The notes under the pieces: generated by a model | What the model was told of the DNA's origin: nothing | Databases searched by the model: none | What the model saw: only the letters and a program-made list of their open reading frames with translations | Shown: piece after piece, positions 35,723 to 44,118 of the stretch | Layout of the letters: each line of letters starts with the position of its first letter | Numbering within the stretch: position 1 is the first letter of the stretch | Source of the DNA: JAAYDI01 sp052034005 | Lineage (GTDB): Bacteria; Planctomycetota; Planctomycetia; Pirellulales; Pirellulaceae | Assembly (NCBI GenBank): GCA_052034005.1 | Contig: JBPOJB010000031.1 | Location: 1-64,000 of the forward strand | Reading direction: 5' to 3' | Length of the DNA stretch: 64,000 bases | Program-made: the position numbers and the translations under genes

Positions 35723-36028
35723 TTTTCCTCGGCGTGCCCGATTCGTTCGCAGTGACCCGATTCATCAGTGTCCGGGGGTGCGGCCCCCAATGGGTGGTTG
35801 CGCCAAGTGTGGGGTCTGCGGCGGCGGCCAAGCTGTTCGTTTGGGGGGGGGTGTTGTGCTCGGGCTGCGAAGGAGTATGAATTGAGGGATCTCTAGGGGC
35901 GGGACGTGGGCAAACTGCCCCGAAAGACTACAGTCCCCGTTTCGCGGACCCGATGCAGCGTGTTAGGTCGATCTGGTGAGGCCCGCGAACAGCGCCTGTG
36001 ACGCCTCGATGCTGGAGCTCGTACTGCG
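35723..36028. other. Intergenic region before the FAAL fusion gene
   Basis: About 300 bp between tRNA-Sec and the large fusion gene. Contains a run of nine G residues near 35850 and nothing I can call a gene. A 7-codon frame (36009-36032, ATG to TGA) ends in a GTGA overlap with the GTG start of the next gene; it may simply be chance. Confidence 0.4.
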
Positions 36029-39000
36029 GTGAATCTCGATCGCTTCTTCGCCCCTTACAATCCCCCACCCTCCACGAGTATCGTCGACGTTCTGGACCAC
36101 TGGGCGCGCGAGCGTCCGCAGCAGGTGGCGTTCTACTTCAGTGATGGTGACGGCGGCGAGGACTCGATCACGTACGCTCAGCTGCAGCGCGCCAGTCGCG
36201 GGATTGCCGCCCAGATGCTCGGGCGCGGGTTGACCGGCCACCGGGCGCTGCTCATGTTCCCACCCGGCTTGGATTTCGTGAAGGCGTTCTACGCCTGCAT
36301 GTACGCCGGCGTGGTGGCGGTGCCGGCGTTCACGCCGCGGCGGAACCGGAACGTGCAGCGCCTGCAGGCGATCTCCGACGACGCCGAGGCGCGCGTCGCG
36401 CTGACCGTGGCGGATGTCCGCGATCGCGCCGCGGGGGTGCTGGAGGACACGCCCGGCCTGCTGGACCTGGATTGGCTGGCTGTGGACGAGATACCGGCGG
36501 ACCAGACCGAGGGCTGGTCGGCCCCCGCGTTGGAGGCGGACCAGTTGGCGGTCCTGCAGTACACGTCCGGCTCGACCGGTGCGCCCAAGGGCGTGATGCT
36601 CTCGCACGGGAACCTCATGTACAACGTGATGGCCATCGTGTATGCGTTCGAGCCGACGCAGACCGGGCTGGGGATCACCTGGCTGCCCACCTACCACGAC
36701 ATGGGGCTGGTTGGCGGCGTGCTCAAGCCGCTGTACTACGGTCGGCCGAACGTGCTGATGTCTCCGATGGCGTTCCTGCAGAAGCCGGTGCGCTGGCTGC
36801 GAGCGATTACCCGGTACCGCGCGACGGTCAGCGGCGGGCCGAATTTCGCCTACGATCTGTGCGCGCAGAAGATCACCGACGAGGAGTTGGAGGGATTGGA
36901 CCTGAGCAGTTGGCAGGTGGCGTTCAACGGCGCCGAACCGATCCGCCCGGCGACCCTGGCGGATTTCTGTCAGCGCTTTGCCCAGGTCGGCTTTCGGGAG
37001 GAAGCGTTTTTCCCGTGCTACGGCATGGCGGAGACGACGCTGATCGTGACCGGGACCTACATGGACCGGGTGCCCACGATCGGGTGTTTTGACGGCAAAG
37101 CGCTGGACGAACACCGTGTCATCCCGGTCCCGGCTGGCCACGAGAACGAGCGCCGCCTGGTCGGCTGCGGGCGCGTGCTTCCCGACGAAGAGGTTCTGAT
37201 CGTCGAGCCGGAGACCTGCGTGCCGCTGCCCGAACACCAGGTCGGCGAGATCTGGATTCGCAGCCCCAGCGTGGGCCAGGGGTATTGGCGCCAGGACGAG
37301 GCGACGCGCGAGACGTTCCGCGCGCAGCTGGCCGACTGCGCCCGGGAGACCTACTACCTGCGGACCGGCGACCTCGGGTTCCTCGGCGACGGAGAACTGT
37401 ATGTCACGGGCCGCCTCAAGGACCTGATCATCATCCGGGGCGTGAACCGCTACCCGCAGGATATCGAACGGACCGTGGAGCAATCGGACAACCGTCTGCA
37501 GGCGGGCGCCGTGGGCGCCTTCGCCGTGGACGTGGCCGGCCACGAACGGCTGATCATCGTGGCGGAGACGGAGCGCCGCCGTCAGAAAGACTGGTCGGAT
37601 GTGATCGACAAGGTGCGCCGCAGCGTGACCGCCGACCACGAGTTGCCGCCTGACGGCGTCGTGCTGGTGCGGTTCGGATCGATCCCCAAGACATCGAGCG
37701 GGAAGATCCAGCGCAATGCGTGCCGCGAGGCGTTTGTCAACGGCCAGCTGCAGACGGTCGCCCAGTGGTTCAGTTGGGATCGCCCCCCGGCGGCGGCCAA
37801 ACCGTCGCTCGCCCTCCAGCCGGGTGCGGCGGCCGACGGCGGTGGATCGCCGCTGCCGACGCCCAACGAGCGCGTCGCCCGCGAAGTGCTCGATCACGTC
37901 CGGTCGATCGCGCGCGAACGGGCCGCCCACTTGACACTCGACACGAATATCGTCTCGGACCTGGGGCTTGATTCGCTCGAGCGGCTGCAGATCGCCAACT
38001 CGCTCGAAGAGACTTTTGGCGGCCGGTTCCCGGAGGAGGTGCTCCAGCAGATCGAGACCTGTCGCGAAACGGCGCTGGCGATCGAGAAGTACATCGGCAC
38101 TGAGCCGCGTGTCGACGGGCGGCTTCGCCACGCGCCCGACACGAAGCGCGAGGGCGAGATACCGGGCGAATACTACGAGTTCGCGCGGATGCCCGAGTAC
38201 CTGCGGCTCAAACAGACCCAGGCCATGCTCTCGGCGACCGGTCTGGCCAACCCGTTTTTCAGCGTCCACGAGTCGATCGCGAACGACCGCACGGTGATCG
38301 ACGGCCGCGAGCTGATCAGCTTCGCCACGTACAACTACCTGGGCATGTCCGGGGACCCGGTGGTGGCGGCCGCCGCGAAAGACGCCATTGACCGCTACGG
38401 CACGAGTGTCTCGGCCAGCCGGTTGGTGTCCGGCGAGAAGCCCCTGCATCGGCAGTTGGAACAGGGGCTGGCCGACTTCATCGGCGCGGAGGATGCCATC
38501 TGCCTGATCGGCGGCCACGCCACGAACGAGACCACGATCGGCCATCTCCTGGGCCCCGGGGACCTGATCCTCCACGACGCGCTGGCCCACAACAGCATCA
38601 TCCAGGGCGCCATGCTCTCCGGCGCACGGCGACGGCCGTTCCCACATAATGATGCGGACGCGCTCGACCAGTTGCTCTCCGACATCCGCGGCGAATACCG
38701 CCGGGTCCTGATCGCCATCGAAGGCGTGTACAGCATGGACGGCGACTACCCGGACCTGCCGCGCTTCATCGACATCAAGAAACGCCACAAGGCGCTCCTG
38801 ATGGTCGATGAGGCGCATTCGATCGGGACGATGGGGCCGCGCGGCCGGGGGATCGGCGAATTCTTCGCCGTGGACCCGCGCTCGGTCGACATCTGGATGG
38901 GGACGCTGAGCAAGTCGTTCGGGAGCTGTGGCGGCTACATTGCCGGCAGCCGGGAGCTGATCGAGTATTTGAAATACACCGCGCCGGGATTCGTCTACAG

Positions 39001-39451
39001 CGTGGGAATGACCCCCTCGAACGCGGCGGCCGCGCTGGCCTCGCTCCGGTTGCTGGAAACAGACCTGGCGCGTGTGCCGCGGGTCCAGGACCGGGCGCGG
39101 GCGTTCCTGGAGTTGGCCAAGCGGCGAGGGCTCAACACGGGCTTGAGCCACAACACGCCGGTGATCCCCGTCATTGTGGGAAACTCATTGCACGCCCTGC
39201 AGTTGTCGCGGCGGCTGTTCGAGCGCGGTATCAACGTGCAGCCGATCCTGTACCCGGCCGTCGAAGAACAGGCGGCCCGGCTGCGGTTCTTTATCACCGC
39301 GTGCCACACCGTTGAGCAGATCGAACAGACGGTCGACGCGGTGGCGGAGGAGTTGGCCCGGATCGACCCGAAATATATCCAGCGAGTCGCGTCGGAGGCC
39401 GAGGCGGCCACGCCGCCTCCCGAGCCGACGGCAGGACGCGCGGCGTCTTGA
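36029..39451 (+). CDS. Fatty-acyl-AMP ligase / acyl carrier / alpha-oxoamine synthase fusion
   Basis: 1140 residues in three parts. Residues 1-590 are a fatty-acyl-AMP ligase: YTSGSTGAPKGVMLSHGNL, YGMAETTLIVTG, and GRLKDLIIIRGVNRYPQDIE, the FAAL-type A8 region. About 615-700 is an acyl carrier domain with the phosphopantetheine serine at S649 in GLDSLERLQ. About 735-1115 is a PLP alpha-oxoamine synthase (KBL/AONS/serine palmitoyltransferase family) with DEAHSIGTMGPRGRG and the PLP lysine K962 in TLSKSFGSCGG. The likely reaction is activation of a fatty acid, transfer to the carrier, then decarboxylative condensation with an amino acid to an aminoketone. Serine would give 3-ketosphinganine. 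The start is GTG; Shine-Dalgarno is weak. Substrates are inferred. Confidence 0.9.
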   Translation: MNLDRFFAPYNPPPSTSIVDVLDHWARERPQQVAFYFSDGDGGEDSITYAQLQRASRGIAAQMLGRGLTGHRALLMFPPGLDFVKAFYACMYAGVVAVPAFTPRRNRNVQRLQAISDDAEARVALTVADVRDRAAGVLEDTPGLLDLDWLAVDEIPADQTEGWSAPALEADQLAVLQYTSGSTGAPKGVMLSHGNLMYNVMAIVYAFEPTQTGLGITWLPTYHDMGLVGGVLKPLYYGRPNVLMSPMAFLQKPVRWLRAITRYRATVSGGPNFAYDLCAQKITDEELEGLDLSSWQVAFNGAEPIRPATLADFCQRFAQVGFREEAFFPCYGMAETTLIVTGTYMDRVPTIGCFDGKALDEHRVIPVPAGHENERRLVGCGRVLPDEEVLIVEPETCVPLPEHQVGEIWIRSPSVGQGYWRQDEATRETFRAQLADCARETYYLRTGDLGFLGDGELYVTGRLKDLIIIRGVNRYPQDIERTVEQSDNRLQAGAVGAFAVDVAGHERLIIVAETERRRQKDWSDVIDKVRRSVTADHELPPDGVVLVRFGSIPKTSSGKIQRNACREAFVNGQLQTVAQWFSWDRPPAAAKPSLALQPGAAADGGGSPLPTPNERVAREVLDHVRSIARERAAHLTLDTNIVSDLGLDSLERLQIANSLEETFGGRFPEEVLQQIETCRETALAIEKYIGTEPRVDGRLRHAPDTKREGEIPGEYYEFARMPEYLRLKQTQAMLSATGLANPFFSVHESIANDRTVIDGRELISFATYNYLGMSGDPVVAAAAKDAIDRYGTSVSASRLVSGEKPLHRQLEQGLADFIGAEDAICLIGGHATNETTIGHLLGPGDLILHDALAHNSIIQGAMLSGARRRPFPHNDADALDQLLSDIRGEYRRVLIAIEGVYSMDGDYPDLPRFIDIKKRHKALLMVDEAHSIGTMGPRGRGIGEFFAVDPRSVDIWMGTLSKSFGSCGGYIAGSRELIEYLKYTAPGFVYSVGMTPSNAAAALASLRLLETDLARVPRVQDRARAFLELAKRRGLNTGLSHNTPVIPVIVGNSLHALQLSRRLFERGINVQPILYPAVEEQAARLRFFITACHTVEQIEQTVDAVAEELARIDPKYIQRVASEAEAATPPPEPTAGRAAS

Positions 39452-39516
39452 CGGCGGAGGCGTCGGGGAGCGAACGGCCCCATTATGGTGGGTCGCGGCG
39501 GGCGGTCAGCCGGCGC

Positions 39517-39544
39517 TTGCGAGATGCGTGCCGACGCCTAGAAT
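39517..39544 (+). promoter_or_regulatory. Probable promoter for the small gene at 39599
   Basis: TTGCGA (39517-39522), 16 bp, TAGAAT (39539-39544). It lies between the fusion gene and the small downstream gene, with an expected leader of about 50 nt. Confidence 0.5.
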
Positions 39545-39598
39545 GAAACAAGAGAGACTTGCGCGTGTACGGGGCAATGTGGTTTTTTCCTGGAAACG

Positions 39599-39796
39599 GT
39601 GAGGAACACGTCCTTGCTTACCGAAGCAGCAGTCCAGCGCAGTTATCGGCAGATCCTGAAAAAAGCGGATGGCGATCCCGAGGCGTACGACAAAGCCGAG
39701 GCTCTGCTCGAGGAACTCCGGCCGGAGAGCCCGTTACGGCTTCGCCTTCTGAACGAGCTTTCTGAGCTTCGCCAGCTGGCGGCCGCGAAGTCGTAG
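39599..39796 (+). CDS. Small helical protein
   Basis: A 60-65 residue protein, predicted all helical and charged (AVQRSYRQILKKADGDPEAYDKAEALLEELRPESPLRLRLLNELSEL). Two starts compete: GTG at 39599, and TTG at 39614, which has GAGG nine bases upstream. A promoter-like pair lies just before. I recall similar short helical proteins in planctomycetes but no function. Confidence 0.55.
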   Translation: MRNTSLLTEAAVQRSYRQILKKADGDPEAYDKAEALLEELRPESPLRLRLLNELSELRQLAAAKS

Positions 39797-39969
39797 AAGC
39801 GGGCCGTATGGGATCAACGGCGGCTGGGACGCGCGCGGCGTGAGCCGCGTGGGGGTGAGGGCTCGCGCGCCAAGAAACGACCGCAGGCGTCGCGGCGACG
39901 CCTACGGCCAAATGCGTGCCCGGTTCGCGCCCGTGTCGCGCGCCCGGTTCCGTGCGAGGTGCGTGTCCT

Positions 39970-41118
39970 TTACCGGTTCCAGGTCACGCCGAACGTGACG
40001 CCGTACATGATCAGGCCCTGGTTGTTGTCTTCCACCAGAATGCCGCGTCCGATGCCCTGGCCGAAGTCCAGGAACTCCGCGCCGCAACGCACCGAGATGT
40101 CTCGGGTCACCCGGTAGGCGGCGTCAAACCGCAACTCCATGCCGTACACGAACTCGGCGTTGTGCGACGCCTGGCCGTTGCGGTCGACGATCAGCACCGT
40201 GTCGGGCACCGTGTCATCCAACGGTACGGTGCCGCCGTAGACCGAGATTTCGGTCTCTGTGTGCTGCCGCCAGTTCTGGAAGTTCTCGAGCGCGAACGCC
40301 TTGAAGTCGCCGGAGAAGTTCCAGCGGCGGTAGTCCTTGGACCAGTGCACGCCCAGCTGGCCGCCCACCATGTCGTTCTGCACGGTACCCAACAGCGAAT
40401 CCAACTGCTCAGTGTTCGCCGTGATGATGGTGGTCCCGACCGGCGGGATGGGCGGCACGACAAACCCGTCCTCATCGTACCGGGTGTACACGTCGCGCCG
40501 GTAGTAGTCCTTGAACTTCACCCATCGCAGGCCGACAAACGGAGTCAGGAACGCGCCGTTATGCAGTTGGTCCAGCTCCCAGGTGCGATTGAGTTCGGCG
40601 CCCACCAGGTTCGCGACGTTGATGCTGTTGGTGACATAGTAGTCGCGCTGGGGCAGCAACGGGCCATTGTTGTCCCGAAGCGGGTACAGGACGGTCGTAC
40701 CCTCGTCCGTGTCTTCCTCCTCTGCCATGGCCCGGTTCAGACGTTCTGTTTGGACGACGTCGTCGGCGTTGGGACCGTCGATGTGCCAGCCGGTGAACAG
40801 CCAGCCTTTCCGCGCGTCGTCCACGTATCCGATCTCGTACCGGTTCCCCCAGGTGAAGTCGCCCATCGTCTCCGAGTGCCAGTAGGCGTCGTTGGGGCGC
40901 TGGACGTTGATGTACACGCGGTCATAGTCGGCGAACCAGCCGCTCTTCGGCGCGGGCCCACCGCCATACGTGTCGACGTCCGCCGGGGCAAAGAACTGGT
41001 AGTCCGTTTCGACACCTGGGAAGGCAAATGGCTTGAACAGTTCGGCTCGCACAGATGGTGCCAGCGCCAAAGCCGTTACCAACGTCGCCAGCACGGACGA
41101 GAATCTTGTGATCGACAT
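39970..41118 (-). CDS. BBP7-like outer-membrane beta-barrel protein
   Basis: A 382-residue protein with a signal peptide (residues 1-25, cleavage after VRA). The mature part alternates aromatic/hydrophobic strands with polar turns (NRYEIGYVDDARKGWLFTGWHIDG, LNRTWELDQLHNGAFLTPFVGLRWVKFKDYY, GGQLGVHWSKDYRRWNFSGDFKAFALENFQNW) and ends with a barrel-type strand (GLIMYGVTFGVTWNR). This is the pattern of the planctomycete BBP7 family. Probably an outer-membrane protein; its pore or receptor role is unknown. A structured segment with a terminator-like hairpin lies 210-330 nt upstream of its start. Confidence 0.82.
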   Translation of the reverse strand: MSITRFSSVLATLVTALALAPSVRAELFKPFAFPGVETDYQFFAPADVDTYGGGPAPKSGWFADYDRVYINVQRPNDAYWHSETMGDFTWGNRYEIGYVDDARKGWLFTGWHIDGPNADDVVQTERLNRAMAEEEDTDEGTTVLYPLRDNNGPLLPQRDYYVTNSINVANLVGAELNRTWELDQLHNGAFLTPFVGLRWVKFKDYYRRDVYTRYDEDGFVVPPIPPVGTTIITANTEQLDSLLGTVQNDMVGGQLGVHWSKDYRRWNFSGDFKAFALENFQNWRQHTETEISVYGGTVPLDDTVPDTVLIVDRNGQASHNAEFVYGMELRFDAAYRVTRDISVRCGAEFLDFGQGIGRGILVEDNNQGLIMYGVTFGVTWNR

Positions 41119-41331
41119 GGTTCCGTTCCACCCTCGGCAATCGCGTTTGGTTCGCCACGCTCGGAAGATATGACTCTCAAACGGCGTGGGACGACTACTC
41201 TTTGTGACGGTAGTATCGGATGCGCCCGTCGTGGAAGTTGAGTAAGAACGGTAAGCCTTGCTGAAATTCGTGAGGAAATGCCGCGCGCCGCATACGGAGC
41301 CGCGTGGTCCGACAAAATGGGGGTATTGCGC

Positions 41332-41399
41332 AAAAAAGGGGCCTCCTCAGGCGGGGCAGGTTCCTGGGAGGCCGGGCTCAGGGCTTAGCTCTGAGCGAT
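41332..41399 (-). ncRNA. Candidate small RNA with its own promoter and intrinsic terminator
   Basis: On the minus strand TTGATT (41433-41428) is followed after 16 bp by CATAGT (41411-41406), so transcription would start near 41399. The predicted transcript is about 68 nt. It begins with a hairpin GCTCAG/CTGAGC (41391-41396 with 41375-41380). It then forms a strong hairpin whose arms CCTGGGAGGCC and GGCCTCCTCAGG (41363-41373 with 41340-41351) pair over 11 bp with one bulged base. CC and six U follow. That is a textbook intrinsic terminator, yet no gene on this strand ends here. It could be an sRNA or a premature stop in the leader of the barrel gene. Transcription is not shown by sequence alone. 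Confidence 0.45.
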
Positions 41400-41453
41400 C
41401 TTCTTACTATGATCCAGATCGCTCCAAAATCAAACGATCCGGGCGATTTTTTT
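41393..41453 (+). promoter_or_regulatory. Overlapping inverted repeats and T-run before the TraB/GumN-like gene
   Basis: GAGCGATC (41393-41400) pairs with GATCGCTC (41417-41424). The same right arm (ATCGCTC) can instead pair with GGGCGAT (41441-41447), which is followed by T residues to 41453. On the plus strand this is an attenuator-like choice. As DNA, the first dyad brackets the -10 elements of both strands and could be an operator. Either reading is inference. Confidence 0.35.
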
Positions 41454-41601
41454 GACCGCGGGGGACCCTGCCACCCTTTGCCGCCGCATGTGGCCGTGAC
41501 ATATACTTCACCGCGCGGACCACTTCGGACGGAGGGTGCGGGCTGGGGTTTCCCGGCCGATTTGACCGAGTTTTGTCGGGAACGAGAGAGCGAGCCAACC
41601 C

Positions 41602-42573
41602 ATGACGACACGCTGCAACCGGCTGATCTTGGCCGCTTGGGTCAGTGTCCTGCTCCTGGTCTTCAGCGCCGTGGCGTCTCCTGTGCGCGGCGCGCCGCAG
41701 GACGCCCTGCCGCAGGCCCCGTCTCCCGCGGCCCCGGCCGATGTGAAACCGAGCCCATCCGAGGCGCCCGTATTCTTGCGTGTCCGGCGGGACGACCAGC
41801 AGCGGCCGGTGGCGATCGAAACGGCCGTCGTCCGCTATGAGTCGCAAGCGGGCCGGAACCCGGCCGTGCAGGTCGATCTCATCGGCGCGGTGCATGTGGC
41901 GGATGCCCAGTACTACGAGCAGCTCAACGAGCTGTTCAAGGACTACGATGCGGTGCTCTACGAGCTGGTCGCGCCGGAGGGGACGCGGCCGGAGCCGGGC
42001 GAGGCGCGCACGGACGGCAATCCGGTCAGCGCCTTGCAGCAGGTCATGAAAAACGTCTTGAAGCTGGAATTCCAGCTCGAGAAGATCGACTATAGCCGTC
42101 CGAATCTGGTGCACGCGGACATGTCCCCCCAGGAGTTCTCGCAGAGCATGAAAGACCGCGGAGAGAGCTTCCTGACCATGTTCCTCCGGCTGTTGGCGGA
42201 CTCCATGGCCTCGCAGGCGAAGCGGGGCACGGCGCGGGCCCCGGGGGGCGACATCGAACTGCTGGTCGCGCTGATCGCCAAGGACCGGGCATACCGCTTG
42301 AAGCGGATCATGGCCGAGGAGTTCGAGACGTTGGAGGAACAGATGTCTTCGTTGACGGGGCCGAACGGATCGACCCTGATCACGCAGCGCAACAAGAAGG
42401 CGCTGGAGGTGCTGCGCAAGGAGATCCAGCAGGGCAAGCGACGTCTGGCCATCTTCTACGGCACCGGGCACTTGTCGGACATGGAGCGGCGGCTGCTGGC
42501 CGATTTCGAGCTCCAGAAAGCGAGCCAGCGTTGGCTGGTCGCCTGGACCATTGCGCCGGAGCAGGCACAGTGA
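41602..42573 (+). CDS. TraB/GumN (TIKI)-like exported protein
   Basis: A 323-residue protein with a signal peptide (hydrophobic 8-24, cleavage near VRGA) and a Pro-rich linker. It then has the first conserved block of the TraB/GumN family, VDLIGAVHVADAQYYEQLNEL with the catalytic-type histidine, followed by YDAVLYELVAPEG. The last block FYGTGHLSDMERRL repeats the G-x-x-H pattern near the C-terminus. Family members include membrane-associated metalloproteases (TIKI) but most bacterial ones are uncharacterised. Likely periplasmic. A structured leader lies upstream. Downstream genes are on the same strand with short gaps. Confidence 0.78.
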   Translation: MTTRCNRLILAAWVSVLLLVFSAVASPVRGAPQDALPQAPSPAAPADVKPSPSEAPVFLRVRRDDQQRPVAIETAVVRYESQAGRNPAVQVDLIGAVHVADAQYYEQLNELFKDYDAVLYELVAPEGTRPEPGEARTDGNPVSALQQVMKNVLKLEFQLEKIDYSRPNLVHADMSPQEFSQSMKDRGESFLTMFLRLLADSMASQAKRGTARAPGGDIELLVALIAKDRAYRLKRIMAEEFETLEEQMSSLTGPNGSTLITQRNKKALEVLRKEIQQGKRRLAIFYGTGHLSDMERRLLADFELQKASQRWLVAWTIAPEQAQ

Positions 42574-42645
42574 GTCACCTGTTCCCGGTGTTCCGTCTCC
42601 GAGTCGCGGCGTGAACTCCGAGAACCAACCAAGGGAACGACACGG

Positions 42646-43458
42646 ATGGCAGCGCGCATCTCGATGAACGAGCTGACGACCTATCGCTGGTCGTTTGAAG
42701 AGGACGTACAGCGTTATGCCGACGCGGGCCTGGACGGCATCGCGGTCTGGCGGCAGAAGCTGTCCGACTTCGGCGAGGAGAAGGGGATCGAACTGATCCA
42801 CGAAAGCGGCTTGGGGGTCTCCAGCCTGCTCTGGGTCGGCGGGTTCACCGGCAGTGACGGCCGCACCTACCGGGAAAGCGTGGAGGACGCGCACGACGCG
42901 ATCCGGTTGGCTGCCCAGCTCCAGGCGCCGAGTGTGGTGGTCTACAGCGGTCCGCGCGCGGGGCACACGCACAATCACGCGCGCCGGTTGCTCACCAACG
43001 CCCTCCAGGAGCTGCTGCCGCACGCTGCCGACGCCGACGTTTGCCTGGCGATCGAGCCGGTCCACAGCCGGTGTGCCGCCCAGTGGACGTTCCTGACCGA
43101 CGTGCGCGCGGCGCTGGCGCTGTTGGAGGAGCTGGCGCACCCCCAGCTGAGGCTGGCGTTGGACACCTATTACTTCGGCATGGATGATATGGTGCGGGAG
43201 CAGCTGGCGGCGTGGGTGCCCCACCTGGGTATTGTGCACCTGAGTGATGCGCGGCACTTGCCGGACGGCGAGCAGGATCGTTGTCCGCTGGGCGCGGGGA
43301 TCGTACCGCTGGCGGAGATCGTATCCGGGCTCCAGGCGGCCGGCTACACGGGGTACTTCGATGTCAAGCTGATGGGCCAGGAGATCGAGACGGCGGACTA
43401 CGACGATCTGGTGCGGCAGAGCCAGGCCGTCGTCGCGCACATGGCCCGTGGGGCCTGA
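42646..43458 (+). CDS. Sugar phosphate isomerase/epimerase-like TIM barrel
   Basis: A 270-residue AP-endonuclease-2/xylose-isomerase-like barrel. Diagnostic positions are SMNELTTYRWSFEEDVQRYADAGLDGIAVWR at the start, the metal-binding glutamate in LAIEPVH, LALDTYYFGMDD, GIVHLSDARHLP and PLGAGIVPLAEI, and YTGYFDVKLMGQEI near the end. Such proteins bind a divalent metal and isomerise or epimerise sugars or inositol derivatives. The exact substrate cannot be read. arfB follows after 11 nt, suggesting shared transcription. Confidence 0.82.
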   Translation: MAARISMNELTTYRWSFEEDVQRYADAGLDGIAVWRQKLSDFGEEKGIELIHESGLGVSSLLWVGGFTGSDGRTYRESVEDAHDAIRLAAQLQAPSVVVYSGPRAGHTHNHARRLLTNALQELLPHAADADVCLAIEPVHSRCAAQWTFLTDVRAALALLEELAHPQLRLALDTYYFGMDDMVREQLAAWVPHLGIVHLSDARHLPDGEQDRCPLGAGIVPLAEIVSGLQAAGYTGYFDVKLMGQEIETADYDDLVRQSQAVVAHMARGA

Positions 43459-43469
43459 GAGAGGTCACC

Positions 43470-43892
43470 GTGCTGGTCATCGACGCCGAGATCGGCATTC
43501 CGTTGAGCGAGATGCAGTGGTCTTTTTCACGCAGCGGCGGCCCGGGCGGTCAGAACGTCAACAAGGTGAATTCGCGGGTCACCCTCCACTGGGATGTCAC
43601 CCGCACACGGAGCCTGCCCGAGGAGGTGCGTGAGCGGTTCGTGGCCCGATATCGGCGGCAGATCAACCTGGCGGGGGCGGTGGTCATCCACAGCCAGCGG
43701 ACGCGCGACCAGGGGCGCAATCGAGAGGACTGTCTGGAGAAACTGCGGCGGCTGATCCTGGCGGTCCGGCACGCGCCGGTTCGGCGCCGGCGGACGAAGC
43801 CGTCGCGCGCGGCCCGGCAGCGGCGGCTGGCGGCCAAGCAGCACACGGCCCGCAAGAAGCGGTTGCGAAGGCGCCCGCCGGCGGACGACTGA
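43470..43892 (+). CDS. arfB: Alternative ribosome-rescue factor ArfB (peptidyl-tRNA hydrolase)
   Basis: A 140-residue class-I release-factor-like protein. The catalytic GGQ is at 26-28 in SGGPGGQNVNKVNSRV. The C-terminal tail (AAKQHTARKKRLRRRPP) is the basic extension that enters the empty mRNA channel of stalled ribosomes. It releases the peptide without a stop codon. The GTG at 43470 has GAGAGG five bases upstream; no full release-factor domains are present, which separates it from prfA/prfB. In planctomycetes this may supplement tmRNA. Confidence 0.93.
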   Translation: MLVIDAEIGIPLSEMQWSFSRSGGPGGQNVNKVNSRVTLHWDVTRTRSLPEEVRERFVARYRRQINLAGAVVIHSQRTRDQGRNREDCLEKLRRLILAVRHAPVRRRRTKPSRAARQRRLAAKQHTARKKRLRRRPPADD

Positions 43893-44070
43893 CGCGGCGC
43901 GCCCCGCGCGGCGCGCGGCGCTCCGCCGAGGACATCCGGGTGATTGATGACGACGCGGCGCCCGATCCGCCAGACCATGCCAGCTGATCGTCCGAGCGGC
44001 GCGTGCAACGCGTCCATTGACCAGGCGGGCGGGTATCCCCGTTCTGCCTTCTCGGTCCCGCGACGTCTGG

Positions 44071-44076
44071 TATAAT
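44071..44076 (+). promoter_or_regulatory. Extended -10 promoter element
   Basis: TGGTATAAT (44068-44076) is a perfect -10 hexamer with the TGn extension. No good -35 is visible, as is common for extended -10 promoters. The UVR-motif gene starts about 43 nt downstream. Confidence 0.6.
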
Positions 44077-44118
44077 CAATGCCTGGCAACCGAGGGGCGA
44101 CTGGTAAAGTGGGCTGTG

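Larger units (their letters stand above)
41119..41601. other. Divergent intergenic region with dense inverted repeats
   Basis: 483 bp between the barrel gene (minus) and the TraB/GumN-like gene (plus). The part from 41332 to 41453 is packed with inverted repeats and carries the candidate small RNA described separately. The flanks show no gene. Confidence 0.6.

Noticed and set aside
36009..36032. Seven-codon leader peptide coupled to the FAAL fusion by a GTGA overlap
   Set aside because: No Shine-Dalgarno before its ATG and no regulatory codon run; probably chance, so not listed as a gene.
35963..39151. A 1062-codon minus-strand frame opposite the FAAL fusion
   Set aside because: The plus strand has complete FAAL, carrier and PLP motifs; the minus frame is the His/Arg/Gln-rich complement of these.
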